Assembly (NCBI GenBank): GCA_900546385.1
Contig: URCT01000008.1
Coordinates: 1 to 39,549 of the forward strand
Length of the DNA: 39,549 bases
From: an uncultured Eubacteriales bacterium
GTDB taxonomy: Bacteria > Bacillota > Clostridia > Oscillospirales > CAG-382
Direction of reading: 5' to 3'
Shown: in pieces, positions 23,540 through 30,424 of the stretch
How the letters are laid out: each line of letters opens with the position of its first letter
Position numbering within the stretch: position 1 is the first letter of the stretch
Translations under genes and position numbers: made by a program
The notes under the pieces: model-generated
What the model was told of the DNA's origin: nothing
Database searches by the model: none
Seen by the model: only the letters and a program-made list of their open reading frames with translations

Positions 23540-24739
23540 TTATTCTTGGGTAAAGCTGCCTTCGTGAAAGGCTTTTGCACCGTCCGACAGCGTGACGAAG
23601 TTTCCGAAGCGTACATTTTTGATTACCGCGTTTCCGCCCTCATGGCTGCCGAAGCCGTATAAGCCGCCGTCAGCCACAACGATGTTGTCAAGCTCCGCAT
23701 CGACCAAGCCTTTGAACAGACCGACGGCAAATTTTCCGTGCGAATAGACGTTTTTAACCGAAATATGGTGCGTATCACCAAGCGTGCTGTGCTTTTTTGC
23801 ATAATTCATATCGCCGATACGCACGACAAATTCCGGTCTTGCCGTGTGTTTGCCGGAATATACGTGTGTCACGCCGTCAACATCGATGTTGTATAACTTG
23901 TTGCCCTCGTCGTTGAGCAGCCGCACGACGGCGCACATATAGCTGTCGGAGGCGACATTTCGGATTTTCACGTCGTGAAGGTCCGTGCTTTGTCCCTCGA
24001 CAATAAGCCTGAGCTTGCGCTCAAAGCCGCCGAGTGCGGTGAGAGCGACCGTATCGTCCTCGGTAAAGCCGGTGATGTTTTCGATAAGCACATCGTGACA
24101 GCCGATGCGAAGATCGATGCCGTCGGCGTTTTTGACGTAAATCTCGTTATAGGTCTGCGGAATCTCATCCGGATGGTGAACGCCGTCGGTATCGATGCGC
24201 GAAAGGTTGGCTTCAAAGCGAAGATTGCGGAAAACGGCGTCATGCACGAAAATGTTGGTCATGCCCCACCAACGCTGGTTGATGACGGCAAGATTTTCGA
24301 CGCGAAGCCCCGAAACATTGAAGAATAAAAGCGTGGTATTGACTGAAATGTGCGGCCGGCCGTCTTGCAGGCTGTTTTTTTCGGAAAGTCCGTTGTAGGT
24401 GCCGCCGTCAAGAACCGCGTTTCCGATGCCGCACAGCGTGATGTTTTTCTGTTCGCCGGTCGGCGTGCGCGAGATTTCTTTTGTAATGTTTTCGTTGGCG
24501 AACATGTTGCAGAATGCGCCGTCGGCAAGGCGCAGATGGGCATTGTCGAGAACGATCTCAATGTCACTCGGCAGAAAAACGGTGCGGTCGATGCTCCAGA
24601 TATCGGCACCGGTGCGGTCGTTGTGACGCGGAATACACACACGGTTTGTACCGCTCTTTTTGGCTTCGGTTATGGCGTTCTGAATCTGTTCGGCATCGGT
24701 CGCGCCTTTTGTTTTTGCGGCTTGAATGCAAGTATACAT
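23540..24739 (-). CDS. GH28-type right-handed beta-helix protein
   Basis: This 399-residue protein has an atypical N-terminus (ATDAEQIQNAITEAKKSG) equivalent to the GH28 start, then beta-helix turns. Candidate catalytic sites are SRIDTDGVHHPDEI (about residue 180), NADGIDLRIG and EDDTVALTAL, resembling the Asp pairs of GH28. The end contains GLYGFGSHEGGNAVIKNVRF. It is a diverged GH28 relative; pectate-lyase-like function is less likely but not excluded. The ATG at 24739 has AAGGAAG about 10 bases upstream and lies 49 bases after a strong promoter; the longer frame upstream covers that promoter. No signal peptide. It leads the operon with the second GH28 gene. Confidence 0.8.
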   Translation of the reverse strand: MYTCIQAAKTKGATDAEQIQNAITEAKKSGTNRVCIPRHNDRTGADIWSIDRTVFLPSDIEIVLDNAHLRLADGAFCNMFANENITKEISRTPTGEQKNITLCGIGNAVLDGGTYNGLSEKNSLQDGRPHISVNTTLLFFNVSGLRVENLAVINQRWWGMTNIFVHDAVFRNLRFEANLSRIDTDGVHHPDEIPQTYNEIYVKNADGIDLRIGCHDVLIENITGFTEDDTVALTALGGFERKLRLIVEGQSTDLHDVKIRNVASDSYMCAVVRLLNDEGNKLYNIDVDGVTHVYSGKHTARPEFVVRIGDMNYAKKHSTLGDTHHISVKNVYSHGKFAVGLFKGLVDAELDNIVVADGGLYGFGSHEGGNAVIKNVRFGNFVTLSDGAKAFHEGSFTQE

Positions 24740-24787
24740 ATAGAACACTTCCTTTTTTCCTATTTTCGGAATAGATTCTTTTTGTTT

Positions 24788-24816
24788 ATTGTAACAATGC
24801 CGCAAGCGAAAGTCAA
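24788..24816 (-). promoter_or_regulatory. Promoter for the GH28 operon
   Basis: On the minus strand TTGACT (24811-24816) and TACAAT (24788-24793) are 17 bases apart, in a back-to-back layout with the plus-strand promoter at 24846-24874. Confidence 0.85.
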
Positions 24817-24828
24817 GTAGTGTGCGAA

Positions 24829-24841
24829 CGAAAAATTTTCG
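24829..24841. promoter_or_regulatory. Palindrome centred between divergent promoters
   Basis: CGAAAA-A-TTTTCG is a perfect 6-1-6 palindrome, flanked by GCGAA and TTCGC at a slightly wider scale. It sits between the two -35 boxes, which are 29 bases apart, and is a good candidate operator for a shared glycan-responsive regulator. No regulator gene is nearby. Confidence 0.5.
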
Positions 24842-24845
24842 CTTA

Positions 24846-24874
24846 TTGACAAACGTTATGAGAATCGGTATAAT
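24846..24874 (+). promoter_or_regulatory. Promoter for the sugar isomerase/epimerase gene
   Basis: TTGACA (24846-24851), a 17-base spacer and TATAAT (24869-24874) match the sigma-A consensus exactly. The start codon lies 28 bases downstream. Confidence 0.92.
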
Positions 24875-24902
24875 AAAAGAAAAACGAAAGGGTTGAGAAT
24901 AA

Positions 24903-25784
24903 ATGTTACTTTCAACTTCAATTGCAACCTATTTACATCAGTTTTCACCGGAAGAAACCGTAGATATATTGGCAGAAGCCGGCTTTACGGCATTGGATTT
25001 CGGTTTTTTTAATCCCCGCTATTATGCAAAAGAGTTGGACGAATGCTTTTTCACCGAACTGCGGAAAAAAGCCGAAGATAAGGGGCTTGTGTTCAATCAG
25101 GCGCATGCGCCGTTCCCGTCGAGCGTCGGAAAGCCGGAGAGGGATGAAGAGATTTTCGGCGATATTGTCCGGTCGATGAAAAACGCGTCGTTACTCGGAG
25201 CGAAGAACATTGTGGTACACCCGGTACAGCATCTTGTGTATGCGAATGACGGAGTGCCGGAAAAGCTGTTTGAATTAAACGTGGCGTTTTACAACCGGCT
25301 GAAGCCGTACTGCGAAGAATACGGTATCCGTGTGGCGGTGGAAAATATGTGGCAGGACAAAAAGCTTGCCGGAAGATGCGATACGCGCATCGGGCATTCG
25401 ACCTGTTCAACGCCGGAGGAGTTTATCCGGTATATGGACGCGCTTGGCGACAGCCGCTGTTTTACCGCTTGCCTTGACTTGGGACACACCATGCTTGTTC
25501 ATGAGAAACCGGAAGAATTTATCCGTGCCTTGGGGCATGACAGATTAGGCGCGTTACATGTCCACGATACGGACGGAAAGAGCGACCTGCATACGCTTCC
25601 GTATTACGGCGGCATGGGCTATTGGGATCGCATCACCGACGCGTTACGCGATATTGACTATGTCGGCGATTTGACGTATGAGGCAGGAAACTTCCTTGAA
25701 CCCTTGCCGAAGGAGCTGTATGGCGCGGCGTCGCGCTTTATGGCCGAGATGGGGGCATATTTGATCGGACGGTGCGGAAAATAG
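24903..25784 (+). CDS. Sugar phosphate isomerase/epimerase (TIM barrel)
   Basis: This 293-residue protein belongs to the xylose-isomerase-like TIM-barrel superfamily (AP endonuclease 2 fold), which includes hexulose, tagatose and inosose epimerases/isomerases. Barrel-strand metal ligands are recognisable in VAVENMW, CLDLGH, HVHDTDG and the closing LTYEAGNF, with KNIVVHPVQH in the third strand. The N-terminus (STSIATYLHQFSPEETVDILAEAGFTALDF) is typical. AAAGG lies about 11 bases before the ATG, so the ribosome binding site is moderate. It is transcribed alone from a consensus promoter diverging from the GH28 operon, which suggests it processes sugars released there. The exact substrate cannot be read from sequence. 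Confidence 0.87.
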   Translation: MLLSTSIATYLHQFSPEETVDILAEAGFTALDFGFFNPRYYAKELDECFFTELRKKAEDKGLVFNQAHAPFPSSVGKPERDEEIFGDIVRSMKNASLLGAKNIVVHPVQHLVYANDGVPEKLFELNVAFYNRLKPYCEEYGIRVAVENMWQDKKLAGRCDTRIGHSTCSTPEEFIRYMDALGDSRCFTACLDLGHTMLVHEKPEEFIRALGHDRLGALHVHDTDGKSDLHTLPYYGGMGYWDRITDALRDIDYVGDLTYEAGNFLEPLPKELYGAASRFMAEMGAYLIGRCGK

Positions 25785-25791
25785 GGAAAAA

Positions 25792-25822
25792 AGAGCGGCG
25801 GTTCAAGACGAACCGCCGCTCT
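25792..25822. terminator. Bidirectional terminator
   Basis: A perfect 13-bp stem (25792-25804 with 25810-25822, 5-nt loop) lies between the convergent isomerase and toxin-antitoxin genes. On the minus strand it is followed by six T residues, so it is a strong terminator for the toxin-antitoxin operon; on the plus strand only a mixed AT tract follows. Confidence 0.9.
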
Positions 25823-25826
25823 ATAC

Positions 25827-26138
25827 TTATTTGGTTACGATATGGAAACGCTGCGGCAGCTCCGGATCGGCCTGCAGCATGGACAGGATTCTTCGCGCCG
25901 GTCCGTCTGGCATATTGCGCCCGGCCTCCCATGCCTCGACAGTTTTGGAGGAAACGCCCATAAATCCGGCAAACAGAACCTGTGTCATTCCGAGCCTCGT
26001 TCGGATATTCTTTATTTCTCCGGCTTCAAAATCGGGTACGGGAGAAATGGATATGGTTTGGGTTCTTGCCTTGATTTTTCCTTTGTTATAGGCGACGGCT
26101 TCTTCTAAGCCTTGCATAATTCCGTCATATACGCTCAT
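25827..26138 (-). CDS. XRE-family antitoxin (HigA/NadS-like)
   Basis: This 103-residue protein has a C-terminal helix-turn-helix (IRTRLGMTQVLFAGFMGVSSKTVEAWEAGRNMPDGPARR, about 43-82) of the type found in HigA-like antitoxins that follow a RelE-type toxin. The N-terminal 40 residues probably bind the toxin. It would repress its own operon by binding near the promoter at 26503-26531. GGGAGG precedes the ATG by 8 bases, and the gene starts 14 bases after the toxin stop codon. The toxin-first order fits higBA-type systems. Confidence 0.88.
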   Translation of the reverse strand: MSVYDGIMQGLEEAVAYNKGKIKARTQTISISPVPDFEAGEIKNIRTRLGMTQVLFAGFMGVSSKTVEAWEAGRNMPDGPARRILSMLQADPELPQRFHIVTK

Positions 26139-26152
26139 CTTGCAAACCTCCC

Positions 26153-26485
26153 TTATAGGCTTTGTTCAATTTTTGCAATCATTTTTTTGATATTGTTTCT
26201 TTCTTCATCGGTTAAATTGTCTTTTTCGTTTTTAGGATATGCAAAAATCAAATAAATCGTTTCTGCTAAGACAAAATCCACATACAGTACACGGCTGGAG
26301 CCGCTTTTGCCTCGATTCGGAAAGGCAAAACGCATTTTCCGCAGCTTGCCTGTTCCTTGGATAACGCTTCCGATTTGAGGATCTTTCAGAAGCTCAATCT
26401 GCAGAGCTTGTAAATCATTGTCATCGAGTCCCATCGCACGCCATTGCTTGTCGAAAATTGGCATCATAACAAATTGCCTTTTCAA
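26153..26485 (-). CDS. RelE/ParE-type toxin (HigB-like)
   Basis: This protein of up to 110 residues has the RelE/ParE core: MMPIFDKQWRAMGL at the start, GTGKLRKMRFAFPNRGKSGSSRVLYVDFV in the middle and IYLIFAYPKNEKDNLTDEERN near the end. Such toxins usually cleave ribosome-bound mRNA. The start is uncertain. A TTG at 26485 has AAGGTGAT close upstream, but the predicted transcript begins near 26496, so that site would be at the very 5' end. ATG codons at 26467 and 26464 have AAAGG about 10 bases upstream. The TTG reading, MKRQFVMMPIF, resembles the N-termini of related toxins, so I keep it. It is first in a two-gene operon with the antitoxin. Confidence 0.85.
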   Translation of the reverse strand: MKRQFVMMPIFDKQWRAMGLDDNDLQALQIELLKDPQIGSVIQGTGKLRKMRFAFPNRGKSGSSRVLYVDFVLAETIYLIFAYPKNEKDNLTDEERNNIKKMIAKIEQSL

Positions 26486-26502
26486 ATTGTATCACCTTAT
26501 AT

Positions 26503-26531
26503 ATTATACCCTATTTAATAGTAGCTGTCAA
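26503..26531 (-). promoter_or_regulatory. Promoter for the toxin-antitoxin operon
   Basis: On the minus strand TTGACA (26526-26531), 17-base spacer and TATAAT (26503-26508) match the consensus exactly. The antitoxin probably represses here. Confidence 0.92.
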
Positions 26532-26556
26532 TGCTTTTTTGAAAAATGATGTTTAC

Positions 26557-26585
26557 AAAAAGCCGCAGGCATACTTCCTGCGGCT
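26557..26585 (-). terminator. Terminator of the symporter gene
   Basis: A 9-bp stem (AGCCGCAGG at 26561-26569 with CCTGCGGCT at 26577-26585, 7-nt loop) lies 38 bases after the symporter stop codon, followed on the minus strand by a T-tract. Confidence 0.88.
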
Positions 26586-26623
26586 CAGATACTTCTAAAA
26601 CTCTTTTTGCGGCACGGCAAAGA

Positions 26624-28183
26624 TCAACTCTTCACATCGTCCCCCAGTGCTTCCTTAGCAGCGACGACAACCGTCTGTTCGTAGCACTCGAACATGCCTT
26701 CAACGGCCTTTTCATCCGGCTTTTTGGTAAACAGGCTGACAAGCGGAACAAGGATGAGCCCGGCGATCATGGCGAATGCACCGCAGTTGATGGGCGACTG
26801 CAGAACCGTCGGAAACGCGCTGCGGAAAAGCATATTAAGCGTCATAATGCCCACACCGAAGATAAAGCAAACCCAAACCGAAGCTTTGGAGATCTTTTTG
26901 GAGTAGAGACCGTAAAGGAACGGCGCCAGGAAAGCTCCGGCAAGCGCACCCCACGAGATACCCATGAGCTGTGCGATAAACGAAACGCTGCTGTTGTACT
27001 GAACAATGGCAATAGCCGCCGAAATGGCGATAAATACCACGACAAACACACGCATGACGAGAACCTGCTTTTTCTCGGACATATTCTTGACGAGGTTGTC
27101 CTTGATAAAGTCGATGGTAAGCGTGGAGCTGGACGCTAAAACGAGCGAGGAAAGCGTGGACATGGAGGCCGAAAGCACCAAAATTACGACAATGCCGATG
27201 AGCATATCCGGCAGGTTTTCGAGCATAGCCGGAACAACCGCGTCATAGCCGCCGACCGGTAATCCGTTTTCGCCGACCGCAACGCCCGAAATGCGTCCGA
27301 AGCCGCCTAAGAAGTAGCAGCCGCCGGCAACGATAAGGGCGAACAGCGTCGAAATGATAGTGCCTTTATGGATGGACTTTTCACTCTTGATGGCATAGAA
27401 TTTCTGCACCATCTGCGGAAGTCCCCAAGTGCCGAGCGAGGTGAGAATGACGACGCACAAAAGGCCGAACGGGTCGGGGCCGAAGAAGGAGACGAACGCG
27501 CCGGGCATGGTGCTTGCCGCCGGGTCGGAAACGTTTGCAAGCTCTTCCAGCGATGCCATGAAGCCGCCATGACCCGAAAGAACGGCTGCGATGACGGCCA
27601 CAATGCCGCCCAGCATGATAAGACCTTGGATAAAATCGTTGATGGCGGTCGCCATGTAGCCGCCGGCAATGACATACACGCCGGTGAGGGCGGCCATGGC
27701 AATGACGCAGACTGCATAGTCAATGTTAAACGCCATGCCGAACAGTCTGGAAAGGCCGTTGTAGAGCGATGCGGTGTAGGGAACGAGGAACACGAACACG
27801 ATGACCGACGCGCCGATCTTCAACGCGCGGCTGTCAAAGCGTTTGCCGAAAAATTCCGGCATGGTGGAGGTGTCGAGGTGTTGGGACATAAGGCGCGTGC
27901 GCCGGCCTAAAATGACCCAGGCAAGCAATGAACCGATAAGCGCGTTGCCGATGCCGATCCAGGTGGAGGCCACGCCGAATTTCCAACCGAACTGACCGGC
28001 ATAGCCGATGAAGATGACGGCGGAAAAGTAGCTTGTGCCGTAAGCAAAGGCGGTCAGCCACGGGCCGACCGACCGACCGCCGAGCACGAAGCCGCCGACA
28101 TCGGTTGCATGCTTGCGGCAGTAGAGTCCCACGCCGAGCATAATGCCGAAGAACACGATCAAAAGGGAAATTTTCCATACCAT
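26624..28183 (-). CDS. Sodium:solute symporter (SSS family), probably for tyrosine
   Basis: This 519-residue membrane protein is a member of the SSS/PutP family, with about 13 hydrophobic segments. Family features include FVLGGRSVGPWLTAFAYGTSYFSAVIFIGYAG near the N-terminus, the helix-5/6 region AGGYMATAINDFIQGLIMLGG, and the helix carrying LSASMSTLSSLVLASSSTLTIDF, which contains sodium-site serines. It imports a solute with sodium across the cytoplasmic membrane. The T-box leader upstream has a tyrosine specifier, so tyrosine or a precursor is the likely cargo (inference from regulation, not from the protein). The ATG at 28183 has AAAGGA about 10 bases upstream. It is monocistronic, bounded by the riboswitch and a terminator. 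Confidence 0.9.
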   Translation of the reverse strand: MVWKISLLIVFFGIMLGVGLYCRKHATDVGGFVLGGRSVGPWLTAFAYGTSYFSAVIFIGYAGQFGWKFGVASTWIGIGNALIGSLLAWVILGRRTRLMSQHLDTSTMPEFFGKRFDSRALKIGASVIVFVFLVPYTASLYNGLSRLFGMAFNIDYAVCVIAMAALTGVYVIAGGYMATAINDFIQGLIMLGGIVAVIAAVLSGHGGFMASLEELANVSDPAASTMPGAFVSFFGPDPFGLLCVVILTSLGTWGLPQMVQKFYAIKSEKSIHKGTIISTLFALIVAGGCYFLGGFGRISGVAVGENGLPVGGYDAVVPAMLENLPDMLIGIVVILVLSASMSTLSSLVLASSSTLTIDFIKDNLVKNMSEKKQVLVMRVFVVVFIAISAAIAIVQYNSSVSFIAQLMGISWGALAGAFLAPFLYGLYSKKISKASVWVCFIFGVGIMTLNMLFRSAFPTVLQSPINCGAFAMIAGLILVPLVSLFTKKPDEKAVEGMFECYEQTVVVAAKEALGDDVKS

Positions 28184-28236
28184 TTTTCATCATTCCTTTC
28201 GTTTTTTCGTTCGGCACAAAGGATACGAAATGGTAT

Positions 28237-28512
28237 AAAAAAGTCCTCTGTGTCATGCACAGAGGACGAATAAATCGTGGTACCACCTCATATTTATCCG
28301 CTTTTCACAAAGCAGACCTCGTCGAGTACGGACATACATCTTATACTCTGCCGCTGTAACGTGCGGATACGGCACAGCCTACCGGAGCGGAGCTCTTTTG
28401 GTGTGCGGCTCTCAAAATGTATTTCAAAGCGGATTCTTTTGTGCCTTGCACCAACCGGCACTTCTCTGCAAAGACGGTCGCTTTTACTTCTTTTCGGTCA
28501 ACGCCTTTAAGT
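28237..28512 (-). promoter_or_regulatory. T-box riboswitch with UAC (tyrosine) specifier
   Basis: On the minus strand this leader contains the T-box sequence GAGGTGGTACCACG (28289-28276), followed by a terminator (10-bp stem 28243-28252 with 28258-28267, then six T residues). Upstream, stem I is recognisable: AGTA (28488-28485) then AAAGCG pairing with CGCTTT (28431-28426), the AGAGA segment, and an apical hairpin GTGCC/GGCAC with GGTTGGTGCAA loop. After CGCTTT comes GAA-A-TAC-A (28425-28418). The same layout GAA-A-GGC-A holds the glycine specifier in B. subtilis glyQS, so the specifier here is UAC, tyrosine. The bulge UGGU suits an ACCA end with discriminator A, as in tRNA-Tyr. A -10 box TATACT lies at 28519-28524, with a poor -35. 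Uncharged tRNA-Tyr would favour the antiterminator and turn on the symporter. Confidence 0.93.
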
Positions 28513-28775
28513 GGGAACAGTATAACACGGTTTTGACGGAATTTCTAACGCCAAAATGAGAATTTTGACAATTTATTAAATGACGAATTTGTCGTAAATT
28601 CTTCTTATTTTTCGGGCATAGCCCGAATCAAATGAAAAAATCGAAAAAAACGCGGACATGTGCCGCGGTTTTTTCTCCGCTAGATTCGCGAGTGTCGAAA
28701 CGCTTTCAGCGTTTTGGCATGAGGCGCGAGCGCACGAATCTGTTTCGCGTCGTAAAACGTTGTTTTGCGACGCGC
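28513..28775. other. Hairpin-rich spacer after the aspartate kinase gene
   Basis: This 263-base stretch has no convincing gene. It holds at least four inverted repeats: 28746-28758 with 28762-28774 (13 bp, one G-T wobble), AAACGC/GCGTTT at about 28698-28714, CGCGG/CCGCG at 28651-28667 flanked by T-tracts on both strands (a bidirectional terminator), and TTCGGGC/GCCCGAA at 28611-28627. A copy of the last codons of the aspartate kinase gene (encoding IYDKFV plus a stop) recurs near 28576-28599. The segment between the copies looks like an inserted repetitive element. Confidence 0.6.
28645..28675. terminator. Terminator-like hairpin downstream of the aspartate kinase gene
   Basis: The short stem CGCGG (28651-28655) with CCGCG (28663-28667) has a palindromic ACATGT loop, six or more A residues on one side and six T residues on the other. 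It can therefore terminate in either direction; on the minus strand it is about 110 bases after the aspartate kinase stop. Confidence 0.6.
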
Positions 28776-30089
28776 TCAAAGGACAAATTTGTCGTAAATT
28801 GTCTGGATCGACTTTTCGAAATCGGCATTGTCCACACCGACGATGATGTTTAACTCGCTGGAGCCTTGGTCGATCATGCGGATGTTGATATCCTTTTCGG
28901 CAAGTGCCATAAACACGGCGGCAGCCGTACCTTTGGCATTTTTCATGCCGCGGCCCACGACGGCGATGAGGGCGATGTTCTTTTCAATGCTGATGCTGTC
29001 GGGCGTGGTGGCGGTCATGAGGTCGGAGATGATGATATCCTCGCGGCCTTCTAATTCATGCTCATCGACAATCACGCTCATGGTGTCGATGCCGCTGGGC
29101 AGATGCTCAAAGTTCATGCCGTTCTTTTCGAGAACCTGAAGCAGCTTGCGGCCGAAGCCGATTTCCTCGTTCATCATGTCCTTTTCGAGCGTCAGAACCG
29201 TGAAGCCCTTTTTACCGGCAATACCGGTCAACACGCTGACGGGATTGGGCTTGTCGGTATGCGTTACAATGCGCGTGCCGTCATCCTCGGGCGCGTTGGT
29301 GTTTTTGATGTGAATCGGAATACCGGCTTTTTTTACCGGGAAGATGGCATCTTCATGCAATACCGTCGCACCCATGTAGGAAAGCTCGCGCAGCTCGCGA
29401 TAGGTGATGATGGAAATGCTTTTGGCACCCGGAACGATGCGCGGATCGGCGATCATAAAGCCGGAAACGTCTGTCCAGTTTTCATATTCGTCCGCACCGG
29501 CGGCTCTGGCGACAATCGCGCCGGTGATATCCGAGCCGCCGCGCGAAAAGGTCTTGATGGTATCGTTGGGCATAATGCCGTAAAAGCCGGGAATGACGGC
29601 ATAGTCGCTCTCGGCAAGACGCTCGGAAAGAACGTCGTTTGTCTTTTCGGCATCATACGTGCCGTCGTCCTTGAAGAAGATGACCTCGGCGGCATCGATG
29701 AAATCAAAGCCCAAGAAAGCGGCCATGAGAATGCCGTTCAAATATTCGCCGCGGCTGGCCGCATAGTCCTTGCCGACACGGGCAAGAAAGCTGTGTTCGA
29801 TCACGGCATATTCCTTTTCAAGACTCAAATCCAAGCCAAGCTCGGCGATAATGCCGTTGTAACGCTCTTTGATTTTGGCAAAAAGCGGAGAAATCTCGCC
29901 GCCGCGGATGGTTTCCTCGTAGCAGGCATACAGCATATCGGTGATTTTGATATCTTCCTTGTGACGTTTGCCGGGCGCGGACGGAACGACATAGCGGCGT
30001 GCCTTGTCGGCATGGATGATGTCAGCGACTTTTTTGAACTGTGCGGCATCGGCAAGCGAGCTGCCGCCGAATTTTGCGACTTTTATCAC
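28776..30089 (-). CDS. lysC: Aspartate kinase
   Basis: This 437-residue enzyme phosphorylates aspartate in the first step of lysine, threonine, methionine and diaminopimelate synthesis. The kinase domain opens with KVAKFGGSSLADA, and VVPSAPGK, FSRGGSDITGAIVA and NWTDVSGFMIADPRIV are class markers. Two ACT domains (from about residue 310: VLTGIAGKKGFTVLTLEKDMM, and IALIAVVGRGMKNAKGTAAAVF) should bind an amino-acid effector. A GTG start at 30089 is chosen because it directly precedes the conserved IKVAKFGGSS and has AGAGAGGG 7 bases upstream; the longer in-frame reading passes through the promoter. No lysine riboswitch is visible in the short leader. The gene symbol is by homology; lysC, ask and dapG naming varies. 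Confidence 0.92.
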   Translation of the reverse strand: MIKVAKFGGSSLADAAQFKKVADIIHADKARRYVVPSAPGKRHKEDIKITDMLYACYEETIRGGEISPLFAKIKERYNGIIAELGLDLSLEKEYAVIEHSFLARVGKDYAASRGEYLNGILMAAFLGFDFIDAAEVIFFKDDGTYDAEKTNDVLSERLAESDYAVIPGFYGIMPNDTIKTFSRGGSDITGAIVARAAGADEYENWTDVSGFMIADPRIVPGAKSISIITYRELRELSYMGATVLHEDAIFPVKKAGIPIHIKNTNAPEDDGTRIVTHTDKPNPVSVLTGIAGKKGFTVLTLEKDMMNEEIGFGRKLLQVLEKNGMNFEHLPSGIDTMSVIVDEHELEGREDIIISDLMTATTPDSISIEKNIALIAVVGRGMKNAKGTAAAVFMALAEKDINIRMIDQGSSELNIIVGVDNADFEKSIQTIYDKFVL

Positions 30090-30137
30090 GGTGAAACCCT
30101 CTCTTTTGACTTGCTTTTTAAGAACAAAGTATAGTTT

Positions 30138-30167
30138 ATTATATCGGAACAGGCGGCGTTTTGTCAA
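30138..30167 (-). promoter_or_regulatory. Promoter for the aspartate kinase gene
   Basis: On the minus strand TTGACA (30162-30167) and TATAAT (30138-30143) are 18 bases apart. The transcript leader would be about 40 bases. Confidence 0.88.
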
Positions 30168-30325
30168 TATCCGAAAGCGGCAAACGCGCCTCTTTTTCGC
30201 AATTTTTGCCCGCAAAAATGTAAATAAAATAATACTCCACAGAAGGCACGCCGATTTTTTCGCCGTTTTTGGCATTTTTGCCGAGCGTGCCCGAAATTTT
30301 TCTTGTAACAATTTTGTAAACGGCA

Positions 30326-30353
30326 TTGACTTTAGGCGCGTCTTGACTATAAT
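30326..30353 (+). promoter_or_regulatory. Promoter for the zinc transporter operon
   Basis: TTGACT (30326-30331) and TATAAT (30348-30353) are 16 bases apart. The predicted start point falls at about 30360, inside the operator at 30358-30372. Confidence 0.85.
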
Positions 30354-30357
30354 ATTA

Positions 30358-30372
30358 TGAGAATGATTCTCA
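30358..30372. promoter_or_regulatory. Fur/Zur-type 7-1-7 operator
   Basis: TGAGAAT-G-ATTCTCA is a perfect 7-1-7 inverted repeat, the arrangement recognised by Fur-superfamily repressors (Fur, Zur, PerR). It covers the predicted start point, so metal-loaded repressor would block transcription. Because the genes encode a zinc-type transporter, Zur is the most likely ligand. No fur-family gene is in the window. Confidence 0.75.
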
Positions 30373-30424
30373 TTTTCATTTCGAAAACAAATAAACGATT
30401 AGAAAAAAACGGAGCGTATGCTAT

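Larger units (their letters stand above)
30090..30424. other. Divergent intergenic region between aspartate kinase and zinc transporter genes
   Basis: This 335-base region holds the minus-strand aspartate kinase promoter (30138-30167), the plus-strand transporter promoter (30326-30353) and a metal-type operator (30358-30372). The AT-rich centre, about 30170-30320, shows no open reading frame or RNA motif I can support. Confidence 0.7.

Noticed and set aside
26546..27139. Plus-strand open frame over the symporter gene
   Set aside because: Antisense to a conserved membrane protein; low-complexity basic translation.
28576..28779. Minus-strand open frame ending IYDKFVI
   Set aside because: It spans hairpin repeats and reuses the last codons of the aspartate kinase gene; it lacks a ribosome binding site, so I treat it as a by-product of a duplication.
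29058..30134. Long plus-strand open frame (358 residues) over the aspartate kinase gene
   Set aside because: It lies antisense to a clear kinase gene and has no family features; it is a coding shadow of GC-rich codons.
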